Below, piece by piece: positions 41,401 to 55,800 of a stretch of 64,000 nucleotides of DNA. Position numbers and translations under genes: made by a program. Under the pieces are notes generated by a model. The model ran no database searches and was not told the DNA's origin. It saw only the letters and a list, made by a program, of their open reading frames with translations. This DNA is from Heliocidaris erythrogramma (taxonomy: Eukaryota > Echinodermata > Echinoidea > Camarodonta > Echinometridae), in the NCBI GenBank assembly GCA_025617745.1, contig CM046861.1, positions 16,093,563 through 16,157,562 of the forward strand, in the 5' to 3' direction. Every line of letters starts with the position of its first letter. The first letter of the stretch is position 1.

Positions 41401-44400
41401 GTACGGCCGTGATGGAAATCCTGTCGGGGCTTACCTGTAGGATAAGATTTAGAGGGAATCAATTTTCAAATGCTACATGTATATCATAGCCATGCTTCAT
41501 TTGACTTCCATGTTCATATATATAGGTCATATCAGTTAATGATTGAATGACATACATAATGGATCACTGAAAGAGAGAAGCTAGACTGGAACGTTTACTT
41601 CACCTCTTACAGGTTATCATGTTTTAACTATCCCTATTACTCTATATAGATCCAGTGAAAACATATTCTTTTATATTTTACAAAGTGGACACAATTCGAT
41701 TATGAGATTAAACATACTTCAAATGATGTTACATTCCAGTATTTATACTAGAGACATGTACCGTGACAAGCTATAAAATTTTTAAAGCTTGAATCTGATT
41801 TGAGAATATTACCACAAATTTAAAATCATATTTTTTAAAATGTATTTTGGCAGGCTGGACTAAGGATCTGCCTACTCATGCATTTACATCAGGAAGCTAA
41901 TTTTTCAACAGACTGAGCACTGCACGTTGAACAATTACGATCAAAGAGTCCCACAAATACAAAATTGCGTTTGATTGATTACATGTTCAGAAGAAAACGT
42001 AAAATGTACTTTACCTTTGGAGATGACGAGATGGAGTAGTATCTAGCATGAAGACGGGGAAGAAGCTCACAGAGATGGTCCAGAGGAACCTTGACAGAGG
42101 GAAGGTCCTCCAAGATGGCAACGATGTTCCGGTGACATTTGATCACCCAGTCGCTGTATTCTTTCTGTAGAGGGCATTGATAGGTGACACATGATAAAAA
42201 TGGTGATGTAACAGTAACAAAGATACAAATCTTTTTTTTGGGGGGGGGGGAGGGGGAGCTCCCTGTCATCTGTTATGCAGTGGATTTCCTACAAAAGATG
42301 AACATAATCATGCTGGGCGTTGTGGCGTGCGCCTGTAATCCAGCTACCAGTGGAAGTTATAAACTGATTCAGCGGACCCAGGTTCGAGACTGAGTCACGT
42401 CTTTCGGATGGTGACGTTAAAGGTCGGTCCCAGACGTAAATAATCATATCTGATTGATACACGTCTGTAAAAACCCAATTACACACACAATTACACACAC
42501 ACGCTATATTTCAATTCTTCTCGTTAGCACTACTCATTAGTAGTATTCTTTAGTCCTTTCTATTTCTACCTCCTTGCTTCTCTCGGTTTCATCATGCGCC
42601 TACGAATAGTTTAACTAGATAGAAGGGCAATATAAGTGCGTTGCCTCATTATTATTAATATTATTATTATTATAACCATACATAGCACTTGTGAAACTGT
42701 AAATCTCTAGCTTACCTTGCCCTCGGGGGTAGCAGAACTCATGAGGAGAAGCTTCTCTTTCTCTGCAGGATCAGTGGCATACTCTGAGATCTCCTTGAGG
42801 ACGTTGGTCCTCGGGCACGAGGTGATATCAAGGTAATGAGAGAAGGCAGTGTGGTAGCTGGTGGGGCAGGGGAATGGGTGCTTCTTACTGGCTTCCTCTG
42901 TAAAGAAAGAACAACAACATATGCTTTAATATTTAGGTAATTCTTAAAGAACTATGATGATGACTGGTCCTCGGACACGAGGTGATATCAAGGTAATGAT
43001 TGTAGTGCCAAACATATCCTTTATTTTGAGAGTTTCAAAAGAGCCTTGAAAAAACTCAATGTTGTGAAGGAAACTTAGAGCTATCAAGTCTAAACCAGAG
43101 CTTTGTCTTTTACAAAAATCTATTGAAAATTTTTATTATGATCTAGCTCAAAATCATGAATTCCAACAATATTCTGCCCATCTATACAAATAAACAGCAG
43201 TTTGTTCCAAATACCTCATTTCATCCAAGTCAGTAAGTGATCTTGTAACACTATGAGGTGTGGTGTTTTACAGAGTTTGCGTCAAATGCATTGCATTTTG
43301 TAATAAATGCCAATGACAACAATATGGATAGTTTAAATCAACTGCCAGCATATTCATGTCCGAATCATCACTCAAATACAAAAGTTGAGAAATTCTATAT
43401 GACATGACGGTCTCCTGCATTAAAATGTTAATTTCCCATATGCATATTTTCCTTGTGTTTAGAAGTCAATTGTTAATGTCTGAAAATGCATTTATATATA
43501 TATTTCTGTAAAAATAGATTATTTTGTATCATGCTATTGAACACAGAAATAACATTCAGTAAAAAAAACACAATATACAGACATTTGTTGACAAATTGTT
43601 AAATCACTTATTACACAAGTATGAATAATAAAGTGGAGAAGGTTTACGGTTCACCATGTGGTTAGTCCTGAAAAGGACTATTGAGTAAGAAGAAGAAAGT
43701 GGAGAAAAGTTGAGAGGAGAAGAAAAGGAAAGGCGAGATAGAAATTCAGAGAGTGTAGACGTAATCTTTCTTGAAAGTGTGAAGTCCTGAAAAGGACTAA
43801 ACCAGAAGAAAAGGCTGAGAGTGGAGAAGACTCGACGTTTCGGACAGCTTGACTGTCCATCATCAGAAGTCCACTTCTATATTATACAGCCATGGAAAAA
43901 ATTATTCGACCAAGAATGGTTACTGATAGTGTTATTTTTGTGATAACAAGGAAATAAAATATCATAAAAGCAAGGTATAATAAGCCATTTTGGAGATGCA
44001 ATCTGAGCATGAGCAGATAAAGGTCATCTGTACCAAATTCTAAAACCCACTGACATTAATATTCGATATGTGCTCATGAATGTCATATAATCATTATTCA
44101 ATTATGCACTAATGGTGCATTCCATGATATCCAGGTGGAAGTATTCTTTTTAAAGGGGGAAACAAAAGCTATTCATGAGGCACCTCTATCACTCCCAGAG
44201 TTATTTTTCTGAAGTGCACATAAAGGGACCCTCCATGTCTAAAATATCTGTGGATATTTGGGGTCATTTGTACCATGCGCTAACCCCGAACTTTCGGCAT
44301 ATTACAAAAATTTGTTTACAAATTAAAAATTCCTCCCCAGTCAAGCTTCTTCGTTTACTAACCATTGTCTACGGCGGACCGTTTGAATATTAATGAGTTA

Positions 44401-47400
44401 GAAAGAAGAGGATCTTGGGTATTTGATTCTAGTTCGTCGTGACTTGGCCGTGAACCAGAATAGCCTGGTGGTTAAGTCGCTGCCTGGCAAGCAGTAGATG
44501 ACAGGTTCGAATCCCGCTGGTTCCAATTTTTTCTGACTTGTGTTTTTCATTACAGATCGAGCATACGATCTTTAACACTGGGAGTAATATGCCGAAAGAT
44601 TTGTTTACAAATTAAAAATTCCTCCCCAGTCAAGCTTCTTCGTTTAAAAAAAAAATAGTTATGAATTCACAGATTCCAGGTTATAGAGAAGGGAGAGTTC
44701 TGGGGAAGGTAAAAAATAATATGTGAGCTTTCTTGTTATTTTTAAGTCCGTTTGGAAGAACATTATAGTAGAAATGTCCCCTGAAAAGGATTGCTCTTCA
44801 AATGCCCTCATATTAAAAAAATGATGAGAAAATGCAGAAATGTTCGGGCCGAACATTCAAGCCACATGAGTGTGCAGTCCCATATACCCATTTTTGTGTG
44901 TGTAGTGCATGTGCTTTTCAACACGATTGGGTCAGTATCTTCTAATTTTGATGATTCCAAAACCTCACAGTATACATCAGTTCTTATGTAGACATGATCA
45001 CCCTTTCCTAATTGCTTTGAGACAGTTTCTTTCACAATGCAAATGGATGACCAGAACTCAACTTTATCTTTAAGGTATAGATCATATCACATTTTCATGC
45101 AATTTCATGCGCACATAATTAGATGTATCTTACCATCAACATTGGTGAGGGTAAAGACTGTACTCAGATCAACATTCAGGATTTTACTGATGGCTTCAAC
45201 CAACTCAGGATCATTGGTGGGATATACAGCAACATGGTCACCACTCTCATATCTAATGAACACAAAGTGAAGTGATAGTACAGAGTTGTAAACAACATCT
45301 CTATTTTAAGGAATTTATCAAATTAAAGTTCAGAGTACTTAACCCCCTCCCCCCTCCTAAAATAAGAAAGAAAGTAAGAAACAAAGAGGTTTTTAGACAT
45401 TCTATTTTCATACTCTTTTCCAGAAGATTTCTACCTGTAAATCCCTTTCCTTACTGTGGGGTGTATGTCACAATCATTTAGTACAATGTTTCATACTATA
45501 TGTACATGACTAAGAATAGCTGCTGGTTAGTTGTTTATTTTTCTTTCAGCAGTAGAAATAATTAAATGCAATGTGAATTTTGTTCTCATAAAAAAATATA
45601 CTCCCAGTCAAGTAAGACATTAAATAATCAAAACTCAAGATTAGAATCCCTAAAATTAAAGTATTTCTTTATAAACCTAATGGCATAGAAGGGATTACAT
45701 TATTCGGAGAAGAAATAATATAAAGTACATGACATGTCATCTTTTCAAAGTGAAATTCGATTACCGTAACTATCGACACGAATCTTACCGAATTCTTGAA
45801 CCTGAGATGTCAAACTCAATGTGCATACAAGACCTGTCCCCTCCTTGGTGAAGCTCACGATTGACGGCGATTGGTGATAGGTATGGGTTCTTAGCATCAT
45901 AAGGCCTGACAGAATAATCATACACAGACATATAATGTTGTCAGTATAATCAGTGTTATTCATCACCATAAAATCAACAACACCATCATTGTAACGATCA
46001 GCATCATCATCATCATCATCATCAACATTAACAAACATCCTTACTACAGTTAACCTTGCATAACTCAAAGTCGGATAAGTCAAACTTTCCCTAAGTTAAA
46101 TCAATCTTTTTGACCAAATTATGCAAAACATGTGCTATTTACAGTTCCTAAATCGAATTTTGCATAAGTTGAACTATTTTTTGTGGTCCCAACAGATTTG
46201 ACTTATGCAAAGTTAATTGTACTATCAATGTTGTCATCTCTATTAAGGACTGGTCACATATCGACGATAATGATGAAATCAGTCTATGGAGAAAAGATAC
46301 TGGATATCAGAGTTGCTGATCAATTTATGCTAGTGAGCCTTCAGCACAAATTTTCTTGGATCTAATTCTGTTTCTGAATGTATTGATTTTATTGTTCTCA
46401 GCATCGTTGATTTGTGACCAAACCTTAAACATTTCCAGTGTCATATTATTATCAACATTACTAGAATTTAACAAAAGACACTTAAATGTACCATAGTCAT
46501 TATTATCATTATATTTCTAACATTCATCATAATAACTATTTTTATCAGAATTTGATATCATAATCACCACAATCTTAATCACATTTAGGAAGCATTCATG
46601 ACACTGCTAGTCATTTGGTTTAATAAACATAACAGGAAATACAATACAAAACAGCTAAATCAATTCTTTCATCATAAATGATGCCATTTACATATATATA
46701 TATATTAAGAGTGATAGAATTATATTGTTTGGTTGTTTAACATATATTCTCATCAACTGAAGCTGAATATTTGGTCATTTCAATATATTTTTTTTCTGAA
46801 ACACAGATCAATAATCAAAGCAGAACTTTTTTGGGAAAAATACAAAACCTGCACAAATAGTCCTTGGGGAAGATTTCCGCCTTAAGGGGATATACAGGAA
46901 TATTTTCTTCCGTCGTTGAATGTGTACTGATTACGGACAGTGGACTTACGGTTTCTGGTTCTTGAACGATCCAAGCCTGGCCACTTCTCCGTCAAACACC
47001 TTCTCTGGGATGTCAGTGTGCTCAGTCACAGCATATTGACGTATGCTGCAGATCAAACAAGTGAAAATAAACAGTAAATAACAACAAATAAACAATCATT
47101 TTGCGTGGTATCAATGGTAATAGCTAGAGCATTGAGTGTAAAACACATTTTAAATTTGACCAAAAGGAGGAAGACGTCAACAAATACTTGTGATAGCCTT
47201 ATACATGTACCTCAGGCACACGTCCAAACCAACTCCAAACCAACTCCAAACTGATCATTTCTTGGCCATTTGGTGTTATGTAATTTTTTTTTTGTCTGTT
47301 GTCAGTCTGGTGTTAATCTTGTTGGTGTGACTATAGTATTATTTTCAAGGTCCACACATAATCAATAGGTTATACGCAAGACCTAATCATCACCACTGGG

Positions 47401-49758
47401 ACAAACATTGAGATATTTTTAATATTTAGACATTTAAAGTGAAGCTTATAATGTGAATACTAAAGGAACAATATTAAAACAAATGCATGCCAAAACACTT
47501 TTAAATCAACTGTACTGGGCCTTCAACTCTATGGACATGATGGTAGCAAAAGGTGTTTAAAGTTACTTTGTTCTAAGCAATTGCTCCCAAAATTTCAATG
47601 GGAAAAATATTCACCATTACAGTTAGAGAGTACCTGGTCCATGCAATAATAAATATCACAAGCTAGAAATTTAATTGTGGTCTGTATGTTTTGCCTCCTT
47701 CATAAATTAAAAGTGACAGTAAACTGGAGCTCCTAAATAGTGCCATCTTTCAACAAGATTTGATAACTGTCTGTGCCTCTTATTTTCCCATCATGCCCCA
47801 TTCTAGTTTGTAAAAGCTTAGAATGTATCTGAACACAATTTTCCACAATGCCAAGTCAAAATTAATAGTTTTAAATATAAAATTTGCCTATTATCCAAAC
47901 AAGCTGTTTGTCAAAATAAAATTCAAAATAAAATGCAATTAATTTTCAAATTATAATCTTAATTTAGCAATCATTGTAAGATGGCGCTGTTCAAGTTCTG
48001 CCAGTTCAATGCCACTTTGAATTCACATAAAAGAGTCAGACCAATGGAAAAGATTATATATGCAAGCACAGTGATCAGTTATGCTTTGGAAAGTTATAAA
48101 AGAGCAACAAAAAAAAAACCCAAAAGAGTTCCAGTAAAAGAATTCAGAATGAAATAAGATTGCTTCACAATCTGAAAAGAGCTCCAGTGAACAAAGAGGC
48201 ACATGTACATGTAATTTCTACGAAATACAACACTACACCAGAGAGTGGATTACTTTGATCGCTTTCTATGATCCGAGATACTGTCCCAAAATACATGTAC
48301 TGTGTATCGTGTGTGATTTGACTGTCGTGGGCCACACTTTAGGTACAATGTATTTGGGAGTCGAATATTGCACTAGTAGTCAAGAATAAATAGTTGAGAG
48401 TCGAATACTGCACTAGTAGTCAAGAATAAATAGAATATGAACTTTGTCCTCTGAATGTGAAAGGAGTCACTGCAGCATAACCCATTATTAATTTCAATAT
48501 TCATCATGGATTTTTTTAAATTTAATTGAGGGGGGTTTTAGAGCAAGGTTTGTGATCACCAGTTGAAAATGTCTCTCTTTTTTTTTATTTAGCATGCATG
48601 TACCAGGGTGAGTTGTGATTAGGGGTTATATTTTGCGCCAGTGGTCACAAAAACAAAGAAATAAACAAATGCTGAATCTGTATGGAGATATTTAAGCATA
48701 AACCATAATATTCATGCAATTATATCTAGGCAATCTCTTGGCAAAGAGATTAAGCCAGTTTTCTGATATTAATTGTAAATGTGATGATGTTATTGTTTTT
48801 TTGTTTTTGTTTTTTCCCCTCCCTTTTATTTTAAACATACAGTAGCATTAGTGGTGGATTTAAGGGGCACTTCCAGTCAATGCCCCCACTTTTGAAAGAA
48901 AAATGCACATAGTGCCCCCCTCCCCCTTTTAGACATCAAAGAGACCCCAAAATGTGTGATGACCTTTTCTTCTTTTTATTTTTATTTTTTGCTCGTCAGA
49001 GAATTTTGAAAGAAAACTGGAGCCCCTAAAAACCAATTACCTAGTGTGTTTTTTTATCAGAAAATTTTCAGAGATTTGTGCCCCCCCCCCTTTCCTAAAA
49101 TCCTAGATCCGCCCCTGAGTAGCATACCAGGGGGAATGTGACTGAATGTCAAATGTTGCAACAAAGGCTAGCACATTTCAAAGAAATGTACTTTATACTA
49201 TAAATCTGAATGGAAATATTGGAGCATAAACTGTTAACATTCACACAGTATCCACCTCTGGGCACCTTGGGGGGGAGGGGGTTGGAGTTGTGGATCTTAG
49301 GCGGTGTGGAACTAGGTTTGTAATTTTAATCACACACCGTAGATATTCACAATGTTCCTTTCCTTCTTATTTCAACACAGCATACAGGAAAATTTCACTG
49401 TGAGTCAATTATTGCACCAGACTTCAATATCATATGACATGTACTTTGCCCTCAGAGTCTGAATGGAAATACGGGAGCAAAAACTGTTATCATTCAATCA
49501 TACAATATCCATATTTGGGCAACGTATTTTATGGTGGAAGGGAGGGGGAGGTAGGGGGGAGGTAGGAGGAAGGTGTAATGGTGTACCTAGGTTTGTAATG
49601 TTTATCAGCAGCAAATATGATTGTTTTGACACTGTAAGGCATTTGATTTAGTTGTTACCCATTTGAGGTAATAATAGGGCACACATTCCTAACAATGAAC
49701 ACATGCATATTATGTCGAGTCACTGATCTATCCCACACACAACTGAATTATGAACCCC

Positions 49759-49818
<60 letters not shown>

Positions 49819-52800
49819 TCTCAGTATCTCCTTTTGTTTGCATGCATCAATAAACGTCCATGTTTCTGACAATGAGGTTTATTACAACATTACAAAAAAA
49901 GTTCATTACTTTACAACTGGGGCAAAGGTGAATTATGAAGGAGCATTTCACCTCCCCAATAAATTTCACCCTGAATGAATTTCAAAAGGAATACATTTGA
50001 TATCACACAAACGTGATTTGAAAATCTCTCAGAAATGACTGTTGGATAAAAACATGCAACCTCAGGTACACTTACTACTAAGCGCACAATGCTTCAATTT
50101 AAAACCTCAATCAATCTACCTGTTCAACATACGGTACACCTACGCAGTTATGAATGACTGCATGACACTACTCTACCTGTTGAGTCATATGACTTACCTC
50201 AAATAGTCTTAGATAATGCTTAGAGATTAAGTTTGATAAGACTTGGATAGCATAGTCTACAAGATTACCTAACGTGAACACACACACACCTCTATGTTTT
50301 CTATTGTTCGAATTTCATCCGATGACTCCACTATTGAATTGCGTCACAAAATTCATTGACGGAATAAACCTCACCAATTGTTGACAACCGATGACCTATT
50401 GAATTACTACCGATGACCCATTGTTCTCTTTGTTCGATGTCATCGGTTTGAATGCGTATACATGTACACACACACACACATGCAATGCTAGATTATTGAC
50501 ACTGGAAGTAGGTCATGTCCAAAGGTCATTTGGTGATTTGGGGTGTCCTGTACTGTATGTAATTGAGATTTAAAAGACATGAACTTAACATAGTTTTCTT
50601 CCATGGATAGGAGAGAATCTTTTCCTATTTATATATCATGTTTTTCCTGTTTAATATCTTTGTGATGTCTAAAACCTATATCATTTTAGTGCACTGTCCA
50701 CAATGACAAAATTTGGAAGAAGTGACGACTTGAGTAACTTACATATTAGGAATATGCACATTTTGATGAATAAAGTGGGACAACTGCAAATTTGTCCTTG
50801 ATTTGTTGCCAATTTAGCCTTTTCTTGCTTTTTGGGAGGCTCATAATACCCAATAATACTGATAATAAATTTACACTACACTTGACTATTCATGAGTAAG
50901 ATCTTTACTCTTTTGTCTCGAACTGAAAATGCAATTTCTTGACAAGTTTGGTTTAAATCCTATCATGTGATATGTAGTAGCTGAAATGTGTGCTCATGTC
51001 AAATATCAATTCAAATGATATTCAAATTCAACTGACTTACTTTGATTCATCTCCTGTTGCTTCTAATCCATAATATTCACAGACTGCAGGCCAGAAACGA
51101 TCCTTCCATGTCACAAAATCTTCCTCAATACTAAAACACAAACATAACAACTTGATTTTAGAAAATAATTCATCATAATTGTAATTGAATTCTCAACTTT
51201 ACATACATGTTAAACATAATCATTATCGGAAATTACAATTATGTCCCGATCAAAAAAAGAGAAAATAATGGAAATAAAAGCAACTCAAAATAATCAAAAG
51301 AACAAGAAACAATTTCACGCATTATCTTAATATTAATTTATAAAAATCTTTAGATTTATAAATTTGAATAGAATCTTCAATTAAGTGACAATATTTTAGC
51401 ATTCAGTTGCGAGCCAGTGTTTATAAAGTAGGTCTTCATTTCAGAAACAGAGCAGAATCTTTCAGCTGATAAAATATTTGTGTGATCGATTTAAAACTCT
51501 CTTCTTCTTGCGAATCAAAAGACAATGTTTGTGAATTGTTAATGACAGCAAATGTTGCTGCAAGAAACTTTTGCAAATTGCAATGAATTTATGTTGTTTC
51601 ATTTGTGATTTGATTATTTTGCAGCATGAAACTTTCACGAATTTCGACCACTCGCGAAGTTTCATGCACGCGAAAATTTCTGGTTTCACAGCACTTACTT
51701 CTGATCATCATCTCCCAGGCCGAGTTCAAATATCTTCTCTCCGCCAAGCTCCTCTAATCGTTTGTCCAAATACTTGCCCATGGCATTATAGTGTTCATAG
51801 GTCTTGTTGCCTAGACCAAATACCTTTTGGGAACAGGGAATAGATAAGGATAGCATAGGCAAAGTCTGTTACAGGAGGATTTAAATTACATCAAACTATG
51901 TTATGTACAAGAAAGGCCATCAAACTTTTCAAACCTGATAGATGTATGGTGAGGATAAAATGAAAACACATACACTGCAAGTTTTGCAAAATTATTCTAT
52001 TAATGTCCCTTTTCTATCTTTATATTTCTTCTGACTGAGGAGCATTCATCGGTAGATATAGCATTTGACAGGTTAATACGGTCCATGGATTGATGACCAT
52101 ACTATTGTAACACATAGAAACATGTATATCCCCTTCTAAGAAAATACTTTTCAACACTGCTATTCTAATATCGAAGGAGTGATTTCATGATGAACAGACT
52201 ACACGAGGCAACATCAACCAGATCCAAACTCATACACTATATTATATGCATGTAAAGTGATGACCAAAATTAATATCAATACTGTAGCCATCATTTCATT
52301 ATCTCATCTAAGTGAATGTTGGAGTCTTCTTTTTTGAAAGCTTTTCATGGTGTGTGAGCAAAGAAATTATCTAAGTCATTGTACACAGGACAAATAAATG
52401 AAATGAAAAAAAGGAGAAAAAATGAAAATTTTATGCGTAAATAACTTACAGCATACTTCACCCCTGTGAGGTCACCGTTGCCATCCTGTAGCCAATCATA
52501 GAACTCTTGAGCGTTATCCGTCGGGTCTCCTTCACCGTACGTGGCCATACAGAAGATAGCCAGGGAGTTCTCGATATCTGCTAGCTGAGATAGGTCCTCC
52601 TATACAGTAAATAGAAATCAATATGTCTCAAGAAATGTATTACTGACTGACATTTACACTAGGATATTCTATGCTTGATGAATATTAATTTAAGCATATG
52701 GAAAAATATTAATTTAAAGGGTCACTAAAATAAAAAAATAAATGCCCATTTATCGTAGGAAGGTGTCATCAGGAGCCAAAAAATATCCATCACACAATTT

Positions 52801-55800
52801 TTTATGCATTCAGTCATATTTTATAATCATTTGAAAAGTATATTTTTGCTGATTTACACAGTCATAAGCCCCGCCCCTAAAAAAACCCATCGAAGCGACA
52901 TCGGGATCACGTGATCTGTGACGCATGAAAAGTAAGGGAAAATATTCCACTAACCTATACCGTGCGCGCCCGGAGGCCCCCGGCAGGCCCAGCCCGGTGC
53001 CGAGCATGATATTCACCGCATCGACCATTTGCATTGCGTATTTTCGTGTGTTTAATTCCTCACAATAACTTTGATTTTGGGACACAGTTTCATCAATAAT
53101 GCCTAATCGGTGTATAGTTGCGGGCTGTAGCAAGACCCCTAAAGATGGTGTAAGCCTACATCATTTTGCTAAAGATGAAAATCTACGGAAATTGTGGGTC
53201 GCAAATGTAAAGCTCACGCGGGCAGAGTGGCAAGGGCCGGCCAAGTGAGTGGAGTACAATCTGCAGCGATCACTTTGCCGAAGATGATTTTGAGGATCCT
53301 GGCCTGTATTCCGAATTTGGCACGAAGAGAAGGATAAGCTAGCTATAAGATTCAGCTATTCCAACGATCAAACTTGGAGTCAAGTCTTCCAATCTGTTTT
53401 TCAACAACAGCTGCAGCAGCTTCACCCGTAGACCGAAAATTCTGTCTCTCGTTCGTTAGCTAAGACGATCGAGAGACAGCATTTTCGGTCTACTTCACCC
53501 GTAACTCCAGGGAGCTCCAACGCGTTGGAGCTCCCTGGAGTTACTTCACCCACGGCCCTTCACCGTATTCTGCGAGGGGTTCAAACCCTTTCAAACATAT
53601 AATAATTATGGTCGAATTTCCCCTTACCACTCGAGCTTCTTTGCCTTCGGGGTCTGATAAATCATCTGATAAATCAGAGTTCGTATCTGCATGGCTCAGA
53701 AAAGTCCTCCAACTCGTAATCGCGGGCACTTTTCCTCTCTCTATATAAGTTACTCGAATTCAGCCAAAATCTAAGTCAGTATAGTAGCCTACTAACGTAC
53801 TATGTAAAGCGAAGTAAAAAAAAAAAAAGCCGTAAGTGAAATAAACAAAACAAAAAGTCAAAAGCGTTCACCAGTCGCTATGTACGAGGCGAACATAGTC
53901 ACTGCCGTACTAAAGATGTGTAGGACATTGTACAATCATACAGACGCATAAAACGGCTGTGCACGCGTATATGACCAATGCAAAACTTTCGTTCGGCAAG
54001 CTCAGATGGATGAGAACATTGTTCAAAAGAAAAGCTAAAAAACAAAACAAGAGCTGTATATTTGGGCAAAAGCGTTTACTGATCTTGTAGAAAATATATT
54101 GCTAATGATTATTCACTCCTAAGATTATATTGATTAATTTCCTATTTTCATAAATTGTCCGTTGAACAGAGGGGTCAAATACCGCATTCTGTGTACAATA
54201 TTATATGCTGCAGCCTGCAGATCTTGTGCCTCTTACTTTTCATACGTCACTTGGGCGTTAGCCAATCAGCTCACGAGTTTTAAGGAACGGTCCCAAAACC
54301 TCTACTTTTTCCCCTTTTTCGCCAAAACGAGACATAATTTGGACAATCGATTGGCAGATTCGTGATTAGAAGGCAAAACTACATGGAAAGAGCACCCATT
54401 TTTTCTCTAATTTAGTCAACCTTTAAGCATAAGGAAATATATCAACAAAGTTAATGACAAAAGTAAATAGAAATCAATGTGTCTCAAAAAATGTATTACT
54501 GACTGACATTTACACTAGGATATTCTATGCTTGATGAATATTAATTTAAGCATAAGGAAATATATCATCAAAGTTAATAAAAGTAAATAGAAATCAATAT
54601 GTCTCAAAAAATGTATTACTGACATTTACACTAGGATATTCTATGCTTGATGATGAATATCAATTTAAGCATAAGAAAGGAAAAATATCAGCAAAGTTAA
54701 TAACAGAAGTATTGTCTTCGGGAATTCAATGTCTCAAAAATATATTACCCGCTGACCTTTAAGGACAAATTCAAGATATTTTGGCAATTTCTTGTCCCAT
54801 ATTATAACCAAGTACTGCGGAATAATGAACATAATTATCCTCGAAGTATCACATTCCTTGCTATTTGGTAATATGTAAGGCAAACTTAAAGCTATCAACA
54901 ATTATCAGGTATATCAAAATCTTTAATGTAGTCGATAACTTATAGAATAAAATACATTGGACTTGTAATTATACTAAGATTTTCCATGCTTGACAAAAGA
55001 GAAAGGGGCAATATCAGCAAAAAATATTGAAAAAGTATTAATTTCTCTAAATACAAAAAGGAAATAGACTAATGAATGCATGTTTGAATATTTACATCAG
55101 ATTATATCTGATATGAGAACTATTGGCCTAATAAAAATGACCTTTTCAGCTTAACCAGTACAAAAATATTGTGGGTTGTTATGTATTAAAAACACATGTC
55201 ACTCTAGCATCTAATGTAACCCCAAATGAATTTAGATCTTTATCCAGATCAGGTTCCACACTGATACTGTTTTCTTTGCTTCAGCCGGATGGCCTTATAA
55301 TATTCATGCAGCTGTTGATAACCCAGCTCAAGAATGAATTTATGGGACCAAGGGGACATTTCTTACCATCTCATTTTCCTCGGGGTCGGCTACCATGCCC
55401 TTCAGACCGTAACGCTGGGCTTCCTTGGCCAGCCGACTGGCAAACTCTTCCCCTGTACCCGTCTGGGAACCATAGAACACAACTACATTCCTACCCTGTA
55501 AACAAGAAGAAAATGAGTCTATTTATTTCATATTTCTAGATATACATGTAACTTGCACACAAAGAAGAAAAAGAGTAACAAGAGCTGGATATATATATAT
55601 ATATATACAGTACATTTTGCTGAGGAAACAAAGTTTTTAATATTATTTATCATACCCTGGCTTTAGTTGAGCTTCCATTATAATAAGGTGGTCAATCATT
55701 CCATACATTTCTTCCTAACAGATAACCATTTCATGCACCATGGTCAAGACTCCAGATTGGTAAATGTACATTACTGTTTGACAATTTAGGACATGTACAA

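Larger units (their letters stand above)
52718..54422 (+). mobile_element. Degenerate DNA transposon with TTAA flanks and a THAP pseudogene (Kolobok-like)
   Basis: TTAA is present on both sides (52714-52717, 54423-54426). Ends are AGGGTCACTAAAATA and, in reverse, AGGTTGACTAAATTA, 12 of 15 matching, continuing into A-rich sequence on both sides. It is more GC-rich than its surroundings and includes a THAP-domain pseudogene. TTAA duplication together with a THAP domain is what I recall of the Kolobok superfamily; the catalytic region is not recognisable, so the family call is inference. Confidence 0.6.
52605..54700 (+). repeat. 120-bp tandem repeat split by a transposon
   Basis: Copies at 52607-52713, 54465-54583 and 54585-54700 share AGTAAATAGAAATCAATATG, ATGTATTACTGA and CACTAGGATATTCTATGCTT. 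The TTAA-flanked element sits inside the first copy, so the repeat is older than that insertion. Confidence 0.8.

Noticed and set aside
52810-53133. 107-codon minus-strand ORF overlapping the THAP start
   Set aside because: Antisense to a recognisable THAP domain and its GC-rich upstream part; no family resemblance.
53231-53250. GTGAGT after the first part of the THAP domain as a real splice donor
   Set aside because: The rest of the THAP domain resumes about four bases later and no acceptor context precedes it, so an insertion is the simpler explanation.
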